NCBI GenBank assembly: GCA_041750795.1
Contig: JBGSYQ010000414.1
Coordinates: forward strand, 1-15,399
Length of the DNA: 15,399 nucleotides
Direction of reading: 5' to 3'
Source of the DNA: JTS-RE94 sp041750795
GTDB taxonomy: Bacteria > Planctomycetota > Planctomycetia > Pirellulales > PALSA-1355
The position numbers were made by a program, and so were the translations under genes. The notes below the pieces were generated by a model. It did no database searches, was not told the DNA's origin, and was given only the letters and a program-made list of their open reading frames with translations. Positions 6,972 to 12,834 of this stretch are shown one piece after another. The stretch's first letter is position 1, and each line of letters begins with the position of its first letter.

Positions 6972-8312
6972 TTACTCGTCGAACAGCACGCACAGCACGT
7001 CGATGGCCGAGATGGCCCGTTCCGGTTGCTTGACGTGCGCTTCGACCGCCTGGCTCCAGATCGAAAGCGCGCAGCGCAGGTACTGCTCGCGCGATTGCTC
7101 GACCACGTCCGGGTCGAGATCGCCGACCACACAAGGCCACAGCACTTGCAATTCGGCCAATGCCGACAGGTCGCCGCTGATGGCGGCAAACACCAGGTCG
7201 TCGATCCGTTCCAGCACTTCCAGCACTTCGGCCGGCTGCGCGGCCAGCGTTTCGAACATTCGGTCGATCGACGGGCGTGCGACACTACAAGGCGCGTCGG
7301 CCAGTTCACTGGCAAAGCGGGCGTGCGGCGCATCGGCGCGGGATTCCAGCGCCGCGGACTCCACTTCCAGAGCAGCCTCAGCGATCGGCGGCGGGTCGTC
7401 CGTGCCGCTGACACGTTCCAACACCGTCGGCCGGGTCAGGGCATGCATTTCCTCGGCAAGGGATGTCAAGCCGGCGGTCGAAAGCGCCGGCCGCCGACGC
7501 TCGAGCTGCGTGGCGAACAGGGAAATGCGCCCCTCCTTGAGAATCTCCTCCACGTGGCCCGCCCAGCCTTCCCAAGGCAGATCTTGAACGGCCTGGTCGC
7601 CATCCAAGTTCAACAGCGTCACACCGTGCCGGCCGATAGCGCGCCAACTGGCCGCGTCTTTCGGCAAGGCGAATACGCGGAACGGCCGGCTCGGCGAAAA
7701 CTTGAGGCCCGTTGAGAACGAGAATTCCGTGCGGCATTCGACGGGTAGCAGATTGATGAGCCCGGCCAGCAAGAGGTCGGCCGGCGTCGAGGCGGCGACG
7801 CCCAATTGATCGGTGGACAACGCGGTCTGCACCAGCATGGCCATGGCCGCGGACCCGGGGCGGCACGCCAGTTGCGCCAACAACGCCCCGTCGACGGCCG
7901 GCGCTCGGCCGCTCAGGCGCAATGGTTCGAGCGATTGTGGAATTTCGGTCAGCACCTGCATGGCGCCGCTGGCCGTGGCTGCCCGCACGACCGCGAAGGG
8001 ATTGTTGGCGAAGCGCGCCAACAGTTCCGCCGGCACGACGAGGAATTGCGTGTAGACGCGTGGGCCGCCGCGGCCGCTGTATTCGGCGCCGGCCGTCGAC
8101 GTGCGCGAAATGGCAAACGCGCCGCTGGCCAGCCGGTGGAAGTTCGTGCTGGCGTGGTCGCCCTTCCCGTCCAGCAACGAATCGTGTGACGGTCCCCACA
8201 CGGCCAACTCGCGAGCGTCGGCCTCCGAGACGCCCGGACTGCGCCCGGCCAACTGATAGCCCACGGCGCGCTCGGTTTCGGCGGAAGTGAAGATGGCTTG
8301 TTCGATGAGCAC
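6972..8312 (-). CDS. GTPase-associated protein (GAP1-like, type 2 N-terminal domain)
   Basis: The 446-aa product opens with LIEQAIFTSAETERAVGYQL and continues with DARELAVWGPSHDSLL, FHRLASGAFAISRTSTAG and YSGRGGPRVYTQFLVVP, a pattern I recognise from the GAP1-N2/GAP1-M family of proteins encoded beside bacterial GTPases. The middle part (about 150-300) is Leu/Ala-rich with LLAGLINLLPVECRTEFSFSTGLKFS. The C-terminal about 120 residues are helical and acidic. No catalytic motif, membrane segment or signal peptide is visible. The start is GTG 8312, with GAGG ten bases upstream and the conserved region beginning at once; the frame remains open to 9188, but that part is antisense-quality shadow of the GTPase gene. 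It follows the GTPase gene by 71 bp in the same operon and probably acts with it, perhaps as regulator or effector. The family match is from memory, not searched. Confidence 0.75.
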   Translation of the reverse strand: MLIEQAIFTSAETERAVGYQLAGRSPGVSEADARELAVWGPSHDSLLDGKGDHASTNFHRLASGAFAISRTSTAGAEYSGRGGPRVYTQFLVVPAELLARFANNPFAVVRAATASGAMQVLTEIPQSLEPLRLSGRAPAVDGALLAQLACRPGSAAMAMLVQTALSTDQLGVAASTPADLLLAGLINLLPVECRTEFSFSTGLKFSPSRPFRVFALPKDAASWRAIGRHGVTLLNLDGDQAVQDLPWEGWAGHVEEILKEGRISLFATQLERRRPALSTAGLTSLAEEMHALTRPTVLERVSGTDDPPPIAEAALEVESAALESRADAPHARFASELADAPCSVARPSIDRMFETLAAQPAEVLEVLERIDDLVFAAISGDLSALAELQVLWPCVVGDLDPDVVEQSREQYLRCALSIWSQAVEAHVKQPERAISAIDVLCVLFDE

Positions 8313-8356
8313 GCGCTGAGTACCTCGTGATTCGGCAAGAAGTGTGATCGGCGGCG

Positions 8357-8383
8357 GCGAAGCGCCCCCGCGGCGCGTTTCGC
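8357..8383 (-). promoter_or_regulatory. Intercistronic hairpin between GTPase and GAP1-like genes
   Basis: GCGAAGCGC (8357-8365) faces GCGTTTCGC (8375-8383) around a nine-base loop. In the transcribed (minus) orientation eight of nine positions pair, with one A-C mismatch. The stem begins directly after the GTPase stop codon (8386-8384). No U-tract follows, so it is more likely a processing or stability element than a terminator. Confidence 0.35.
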
Positions 8384-9295
8384 TCAGCCGACGACGTTCT
8401 CGATCAGCCACTCGAACGGCTCGATGATCCCGCGCGGTTCGATCCGCAGCGGCACGCTTTGCTCTCCCTCGCCGTGACGGCGGCGTTTGACGCACGCGCC
8501 GGCCACGCCGGCCGCAAAGAACTTGTGCTTGCGAAACCGCTGTTGGCACACGCGGTACAAACCTGCAGCGTGGCGCTGGGCGTAGCCGGCTGGATCCTCG
8601 AAGCACGATTCGCACTGATCGGCCTTGCTGAAGATCAGCGCCATCGGCCGATTGTTCCAGGGCGCCTTCGGGTCTTGCCCCAGCTCGCTCAAATGGCTCA
8701 TCAGCTTCATCGCGAAGTAGTCCTCGTCGAGCGAGCCCGATTGCAGCTTGGTGCCGTCGATCAGGATCATCACGCCGTGGCAGCGAGTCAGAAACGAGTG
8801 GATCACCTGGCACGAGCGCGGATGGTCGACTTCCTCGAACAACGCCTCGCCGGCGATGTCGGGCATGACCAGCTCCACCGGCTGGCGGTGCCGCGGGCTG
8901 CGCAATTGGCAGTGTACCCAGTTCCATCGATCGGGCTCGCTGGGCGTCTTGTTCGGAAATTCGCAATGCGCAAGCGCCGCCAGCGTGATCTGTTGCAGCG
9001 TGACCGAAAAGCCGCCGCGGGCCGACATCTGCAGCTCTTTGGGCTGCCGCGAGAGCATGTCCAACAGCATGCCCAGGTAAACGGTTTTGCCGACGCCGCT
9101 GGGGCCCAAGGTGGCGATCATCAGCGGCGCTGCCTGGCGCGACTGTGCCTGGTGGGCCAGGACCATGGGCGCAAAGCAATTGCGGCAAACTTCGGCGTCC
9201 AGCGTGTTGCCCCGCTCGCAGATCAAACAGGGAATCTGGGCTCCATAGTCGGCCAAACGAAACGAATCCAATTCGACTGCGACGCCACGGTTCAT
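8384..9295 (-). CDS. Zinc-ribbon P-loop GTPase (double-GTPase/DO-GTPase2-like)
   Basis: The 303-aa product joins an N-terminal zinc ribbon to a GTPase domain. The ribbon has four cysteines, CxxC at 23-26 and CxxC at 37-40. The G domain shows Walker A/G1 GPSGVGKT (64-71), G3 DIAGE (146-150) after the hydrophobic strand VELVMP, a strand GVMILIDGT (174-182), and G4 SKAD (223-226), which points to guanine specificity. The overall look is of the GTPases named DO-GTPase in computational work on conflict systems; that name is from memory. No membrane segment is seen. ATG 9295 overlaps the TGA of the upstream FGE-like gene as ATGA (9292-9295), indicating translational coupling; an in-frame start further upstream would overlap that gene heavily and is rejected. 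The pairing with the GAP1-like gene suggests a nucleotide-dependent switch and its partner. Confidence 0.82.
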   Translation of the reverse strand: MNRGVAVELDSFRLADYGAQIPCLICERGNTLDAEVCRNCFAPMVLAHQAQSRQAAPLMIATLGPSGVGKTVYLGMLLDMLSRQPKELQMSARGGFSVTLQQITLAALAHCEFPNKTPSEPDRWNWVHCQLRSPRHRQPVELVMPDIAGEALFEEVDHPRSCQVIHSFLTRCHGVMILIDGTKLQSGSLDEDYFAMKLMSHLSELGQDPKAPWNNRPMALIFSKADQCESCFEDPAGYAQRHAAGLYRVCQQRFRKHKFFAAGVAGACVKRRRHGEGEQSVPLRIEPRGIIEPFEWLIENVVG

Positions 9296-10503
9296 GATGG
9301 GGTCTCCGCTAGCGAGGACTCGTCGGTTTCGGACGCGGCGGTCTCGCTCGCCCCGCCGAATTTTTCGAAATCGCACAAACTGATGGCGCAACGGAAGCCG
9401 ATATTGTGCTTCCGCGCCAGCGCGTCGTCGCCGCTCTGATAGTGGCACGTGGCCTGACAATCCAGATAGGTATCGAATGCGCCGCCGCGCAGGCTCTTCA
9501 TCTCATGCGCCCCCGGCAGCAGCACGCTCTCGTCGTCGTCGCAGTCCAACGTGAGCGGATCGGCGGTCCATTCCCAGGCGTTGCCGATCAGTTGCTGCAC
9601 GCCTCCCACGCTCACGCCGCCGGGAAACTCGTCGACCGGCACGGTGCGTCCCGGTCCCGATCCCCACAGATTGGCACGCGTTCGATCCACCGCCTCGCCC
9701 CACGGGTAGCGGCGCTGCAACAGCGGATGGCCCGCGATCGCCACCGGCCAACTGGCGGCCTTGACCCATTCGGCGTCGCTGGGCAGGCGCTTGCCCACCC
9801 AGCGCGCGTAGGCCGCCGCCTCGTACCAGCAGACGCCCACCACCGGAAAGTGATCCTCGCCGCGCGGATAACGGCCGTTGCGCCAGAATCGCGGGCCGGG
9901 ATGGCCCGTTTGATCCACGAAATCGAGCACGGCCGGCAGCACTTCGGCATCCCAGATGGCCATCTGCTCGTAGCCGCCGTGCCGCACGAATTGGTACATC
10001 TGGGCGTTGGTGACCTGGTAGCGGTCGAGATAGTAGCCATCGACCCACAACGCGATCTCGGGACGGCCGCCTGCGTCATCGGTTTCCGGCACGCCCGTCG
10101 TATGCTGCACCAGCACGCCACCGGCCGGCACCAGGCACATCCCCTCGGACAAGGCGGTGCGCGCTTTGACCACTTGTTCGGCCGACAGATTGCCGATTAA
10201 CTGCGGGCGCAGCAACAGCGCGTAGCGGCCGCGCGACAGCATTTCGTTCACCAGCGAGCGCGCGTCGCTGCTCACTTCGATCTCCTCGGCGGCTTCCACT
10301 TCGGCAAACTCGGCCGTGGGCACGTCCGCCGCCACCGTCGACGACGGCGCCGGCTGCGTTGGAGTCTTGCGACGAATGAAGGCCGCCGCACAGGTCGAAC
10401 CTAGCAGCTCGCTCACCCATTGCGTGGCGACTCGCAAACGGCTCTCGGGCGCCGTTTGCCGACTGCCGGTATCGGGTTCGGTGAATGCTTCTGGGGTTTG
10501 CAT
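9292..10503 (-). CDS. FGE/sulfatase-modifying-factor fold protein (C-type-lectin-like), probably not a true FGE
   Basis: Residues 121-373 of this 403-aa protein form a formylglycine-generating-enzyme-like domain: VDGYYLDRYQVTNAQMYQFV, PVVGVCWYEAAAYARWVGK, RLPSDAEW, YPWGE, LIGNAWEWTAD and LRGGAF, ending NIGFRCA. True FGEs carry two active-site cysteines after RGGS; here that stretch reads DTYLDCQATC, so the first cysteine position is Thr and the spacing is different, suggesting a binding or structural role. Residues 77-120 are a helical lead-in (RSLVNEMLSRGRYALLLRP), and the first 75 residues are Pro/Ala/Glu-rich and probably disordered. No signal peptide is seen, so it is likely cytoplasmic like its partners. 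The ATG has AGAGG five bases upstream. It lies 45 bp after the coiled-coil gene and is coupled to the GTPase gene. The family call is firm; the role is inference. Confidence 0.85.
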   Translation of the reverse strand: MQTPEAFTEPDTGSRQTAPESRLRVATQWVSELLGSTCAAAFIRRKTPTQPAPSSTVAADVPTAEFAEVEAAEEIEVSSDARSLVNEMLSRGRYALLLRPQLIGNLSAEQVVKARTALSEGMCLVPAGGVLVQHTTGVPETDDAGGRPEIALWVDGYYLDRYQVTNAQMYQFVRHGGYEQMAIWDAEVLPAVLDFVDQTGHPGPRFWRNGRYPRGEDHFPVVGVCWYEAAAYARWVGKRLPSDAEWVKAASWPVAIAGHPLLQRRYPWGEAVDRTRANLWGSGPGRTVPVDEFPGGVSVGGVQQLIGNAWEWTADPLTLDCDDDESVLLPGAHEMKSLRGGAFDTYLDCQATCHYQSGDDALARKHNIGFRCAISLCDFEKFGGASETAASETDESSLAETPS

Positions 10504-10548
10504 GGTAACCTCTTGCGCTTGGTTTCGAAGCGCGATCGACGGGCACGC

Positions 10549-11499
10549 TTATTTGGCTGATTTCGCCATCTTGCGAACCTTGTTTTTTTGCAGCATTTCG
10601 AACTGCTGCAGCACGGTATCCAACACTTGATCGTTGCCGCCCGGCGCCGCGGACTTATCGCCCGCGGGTGCGCCCGCAGCCGGTTGTGCGGCCGCGGAAA
10701 TGGACGCTCCCTTGGCGAGCAGCTCCGACTGGCGGTCGACGGCGCGACGCAGCAGGCGAAGCTCTTCGTTCCATTGCTCCCGCTGCTCGCCTTGCTGACG
10801 CTTCTGTTCGGCCAACGCATCGGCGAGCTCGGCCGCACGATGTCTCAGTTGATCCAGCTCGACCTCGATCTGCTCGCGCTCGGCCAGCGCCGCGGCCAAC
10901 GGTTCGCGCAGATCGGGCTCTTTGTTCTTTGCTTCGAGTCGCTCGCGCGCTGCCACCAGGTCGGTTTGCGCAGCGGCCAATTCGCCGCGCAGTCGCTCGG
11001 CCGCGACTGCCGTTTCGGTCAACGGACCAAACTGCACGCGCAGTTGCGAGAGCTCCTCGCGGGCCTGGACTGCATCGCCCTTGAGTTGTTCGATCTGCTC
11101 CTGCAACTGCCGGTTGTGCTCCAGTTGCAGCTCCAGTCGCTGGCGACTTTGCAACTCCTCGCCCTGCACGCGCAACAGCGTTTCTTGGGCCTGGCCCAAC
11201 TCTGCTTGCGTTGTCTCGAGGCGCTTTCCCAACTCGTTCCACCGCCGCGTGGCGTCGGCTTCGGCGTGGTTCCGTTCGGCCAGCGCCTTCTCTTGCTCCA
11301 GCATGCTGCGCCGGGCCTCGGCCAGTTGCCGGCGGCAATCGGCCAATTCGCTGCCGCGCTGCTCGCATTCGGCGACCGCTTGCTCGACGCACTCGGACAG
11401 CGACCGGTAGCCCTCTCGCAACTCGTCGATCGAGTCGTGCAGCGGCTGTTTGAGCAGGTTGAGCGGTAGGGCGAGGTCGAGCGACACGATAATGGGCAC
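10549..11499 (-). CDS. Long coiled-coil protein, first gene of the GTPase operon
   Basis: The 316-aa product is dominated by Glu/Gln/Arg/Leu heptads from about residue 20 to 265 (for example ELRQ/ELEQ-rich stretches such as RLELQLEHNRQLQEQIEQL), typical of a long parallel coiled coil. An Ala/Pro/Gly linker follows, then a short basic tail VLQQFEMLQKNKVRKMAKSAK-like that looks like a separate small helix. No enzyme motif, signal peptide or membrane segment is visible. The start is GTG 11499, without a clear Shine-Dalgarno; an in-frame GTG four codons later is an alternative. It leads the minus-strand operon and sits 45 bp before the FGE-like gene, so it is probably a scaffold or oligomerisation partner for the GTPase module. 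I do not recognise a named family. Confidence 0.75.
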   Translation of the reverse strand: MPIIVSLDLALPLNLLKQPLHDSIDELREGYRSLSECVEQAVAECEQRGSELADCRRQLAEARRSMLEQEKALAERNHAEADATRRWNELGKRLETTQAELGQAQETLLRVQGEELQSRQRLELQLEHNRQLQEQIEQLKGDAVQAREELSQLRVQFGPLTETAVAAERLRGELAAAQTDLVAARERLEAKNKEPDLREPLAAALAEREQIEVELDQLRHRAAELADALAEQKRQQGEQREQWNEELRLLRRAVDRQSELLAKGASISAAAQPAAGAPAGDKSAAPGGNDQVLDTVLQQFEMLQKNKVRKMAKSAK

Positions 11500-11547
11500 C
11501 TGGGCCGCGCGGCTCGTTCAGCGAGCATGCGCAGCGCGAAAATGGCA

Positions 11548-11563
11548 GCCGGTCGCGACCGGC
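11548..11563. promoter_or_regulatory. 16-bp perfect palindrome, candidate operator
   Basis: GCCGGTCGCGACCGGC is its own reverse complement. It lies between the candidate minus-strand promoter and the GTG of the coiled-coil gene, about 25-40 bases into the predicted leader, where a dimeric repressor or an RNA hairpin could act. Confidence 0.4.
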
Positions 11564-11592
11564 GAACTCGTCCCGAAGGCTAAACCGCGGAA

Positions 11593-11620
11593 ATGCTATG
11601 GCAACCGGCCGTCTTGACAA
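11593..11620 (-). promoter_or_regulatory. Candidate promoter for the coiled-coil/FGE/GTPase/GAP1 operon
   Basis: On minus, TTGTCA (plus 11620-11615; 5 of 6 to consensus) and TAGCAT (plus 11598-11593; 4 of 6) are 16 bp apart, placing the transcript start near 11586, about 87 nt before the GTG at 11499. The -35 overlaps a plus-strand TTGACA at 11614-11619, but no good plus -10 follows. Confidence 0.35.
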
Positions 11621-11704
11621 CTCTAGGTCAAAACGCCCTAGCGAGCAAAAACGGCCAGCTCGACCAACGCTCAACCCTCGTCGCCAGCGGCTGCGAACTA
11701 CACT

Positions 11705-11863
11705 ATGCACATCGAGAAGAACGACACAAAAGTTGTAACCGGCCTGTTGGCAGCGACTTGCGGCGCATGGTTGATTGCGCAGAATGCGAAGGCCTTGCGG
11801 AAAACGCAGGATATGCCATCTTTTACCCAGTCCACGGAGTCAGCATTTTCTAGCAAGGAGTGA
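11705..11863 (+). CDS. Small ORF, 52 aa, one hydrophobic segment (hypothetical)
   Basis: An uninterrupted ATG-to-TGA frame encodes a 52-residue peptide starting MHIEKNDTKVV. Residues 10-25 (VVTGLLAATCGAWLIA) are hydrophobic and preceded by Lys, followed by NAKA, which fits a signal-peptidase site or a single membrane helix; the rest is Ser/Thr-rich. Its TGA (11861-11863) ends seven bases before the ATG of the Cys-rich gene, and its last codons AAG GAG also supply the AAGGAG ribosome binding site of that gene. No Shine-Dalgarno of its own is visible. The tight junction suggests a small co-transcribed or leader gene, but length makes chance possible and I recognise no family. Confidence 0.4.
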   Translation: MHIEKNDTKVVTGLLAATCGAWLIAQNAKALRKTQDMPSFTQSTESAFSSKE

Positions 11864-11870
11864 TGGAGTG

Positions 11871-12320
11871 ATGTCGATGAAGCGAGTTTTGTTTGCCGCT
11901 TTGAGCCTGGGAATCGTGTCGGTCCTGTTGCACGCGTCGTCGGCCGAAGCGCGCACGACTGCCGGCCGCAATCCGCTGCAACTGACGGGTTTGAGAGCCG
12001 CCGCGCTGGAGCAGGACTGTTGCACGCCGAAGGAACCTTGCTGCCCGGAGCCTTGCCTGGTGTATCGCCATTGCGGACCGAAGCTCTGCTGTGGCTGCGA
12101 GCCGCCCCAGCAGATCGTGCTGAAGGTGACGGATCCCTGCACCGGTTGCGAGATCGACGTGCCGGTGTGCGCTCCTGCCTGTTGCGAAGGTGAGCCCCAA
12201 GTTTGCAGCGGCAAGGGGATCTTCTGCCGCGACAAGGTGGACTTCGAATGGTGCTGCGGCTTCCGCGTCACCGTAGTCTTCCGCAAGTGCGACGTGCTGG
12301 TGCGCACCTGGGGCCGCTAG
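11871..12320 (+). CDS. Small exported Cys-rich protein, planctomycete-type hypothetical
   Basis: The 149-aa product has a clear signal peptide (MSMKRVLFAALSLGIVSVLL, likely cleavage after SAEA at residue 27). The mature part has 19 cysteines, many in CC pairs (DCC, PCC, LCC, ACC, WCC), plus CxxC-type spacing, then a C-terminal hydrophobic-strand section FRVTVVFRKCDVLVRTW. The core includes DPCTGCEIDVPVCAPACC. Proteins of this look recur in planctomycetes as I recall, with no known function; a disulfide-bonded or metal-binding cell-envelope role is inference. AAGGAG (11855-11860) lies ten bases before ATG 11871; a second ATG at 11877 has GGAG eight bases upstream and is equally possible. A three-base mini-frame ATG GAG TGA sits between. 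The TAG stop is the first three bases of the inverted repeat at 12318. Confidence 0.8.
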   Translation: MSMKRVLFAALSLGIVSVLLHASSAEARTTAGRNPLQLTGLRAAALEQDCCTPKEPCCPEPCLVYRHCGPKLCCGCEPPQQIVLKVTDPCTGCEIDVPVCAPACCEGEPQVCSGKGIFCRDKVDFEWCCGFRVTVVFRKCDVLVRTWGR

Positions 12321-12407
12321 CAGCCGGTTGAAGAATTCAACAGGGTGCCACATCGCATGGATGCCGGCTTGAAAAATGTCACGACGGCATTTTTCAACAG
12401 ACTGCTA
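12318..12407. repeat. MITE/REP-like inverted-repeat element, overlapping a stop codon
   Basis: The about 90-bp element begins TAGCAG (12318-12323) and ends CTGCTA (12402-12407), its inverse. Just inside, TTGAA (12328-12332) mirrors TTCAA (12393-12397). Two internal hairpins are present: GTTGAA-gaa-TTCAAC (12327-12341), and TTGAAAAATG (12369-12378) with CATTTTTCAA (12388-12397), a perfect 10-bp stem with a nine-base loop. It carries no coding sequence. The form fits a non-autonomous mobile or dispersed extragenic repeat, and could also terminate transcription in either direction. Copies elsewhere in the genome would confirm it; I can see only one here. Confidence 0.55.
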
Positions 12408-12458
12408 TGATGATCGCTGCGGGAAACGCCCCAGGCGTGCATGGCGGAGTGAGTGGCG

Positions 12459-12806
12459 ATGGCCAGGAAGAAGAAGGCGAAGCAGCGCGACAGGCAAGCG
12501 GCGCCGCGCGGGGTCGAGAGCCCCGCGTCGCTGTTTGTCACGGTGGGTTGGTCGCTCACCGTGTTGACCACACTGGCGTGTACCGCGGCCGGCGGACTGG
12601 GCGAGTGGCTGTTGCGCGATCGACCGTCCACCGATCCGGCGGCCATCTTCGTGCAATTGCTGCGTGTCAGCGGCGCGGTGACGGCCGTCGTCTCGCTGCT
12701 GTTGCTGCCGGTGGTGTACCGCGTGCGTCGAGAGCCGCCGCCAATGGGGCTCGTGACCTTTGCCATCGTGGTGGCGTTCGTGGCGATCCTGGCGTCCTTC
12801 CGCTGA
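12459..12806 (+). CDS. Small three-helix membrane protein (hypothetical)
   Basis: The 115-aa product has a very basic N-terminus (ARKKKAKQRDRQ) and three hydrophobic segments at about 24-48, 63-87 and 95-113, connected by short polar loops (LLRDRPSTDP; YRVRREPPP). This gives a small inner-membrane protein, with the N-terminus probably cytoplasmic by the positive-inside rule. No motif of known function is visible and I do not recognise a family with confidence. ATG 12459 has GGAG nine bases upstream; GTG 12453 is too close to it. It follows the repeat element and converges on the sulfotransferase gene with a 28-bp gap. Confidence 0.7.
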   Translation: MARKKKAKQRDRQAAPRGVESPASLFVTVGWSLTVLTTLACTAAGGLGEWLLRDRPSTDPAAIFVQLLRVSGAVTAVVSLLLLPVVYRVRREPPPMGLVTFAIVVAFVAILASFR

Positions 12807-12834
12807 GAGCCGAAGAGCGGGCGCGCGGATGCCG

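Larger units (their letters stand above)
11500..11870. other. Divergent intergenic region with possible shared promoter, palindrome and a small ORF
   Basis: This region separates the minus-strand GTPase operon from the plus-strand Cys-rich gene. It holds a 5-bp hairpin (11512-11526), a 16-bp palindrome (11548-11563), candidate minus promoter elements (11593-11620), an inverted repeat CTAGG/CCTAG (11623-11641), and a 52-codon ORF (11705-11863). Confidence 0.5.

Noticed and set aside
6365..7414. 349-aa minus-strand open frame spanning the end of the GAP1-like gene and carA
   Set aside because: Out of frame with the GAP1-like gene and antisense to the catalytic part of carA; no motifs.
8313..9188. 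N-terminal extension of the GAP1-like protein into the GTPase gene
   Set aside because: The extension overlaps the GTPase gene out of frame and is Arg/Ala-rich shadow sequence; the family-like sequence starts at the GTG at 8312, with a GAGG upstream.
10588..11469. 293-aa plus-strand Leu/Gln-rich frame opposite the coiled-coil gene
   Set aside because: It is the expected reverse image of a Glu/Gln/Leu-rich coiled coil, not an independent membrane protein.
11614..11642. Plus-strand promoter using the perfect TTGACA at 11614-11619
   Set aside because: No TATAAT-like hexamer lies 15-19 bp downstream (CCCTAG/CCTAGC there), so it is not called as a plus promoter.
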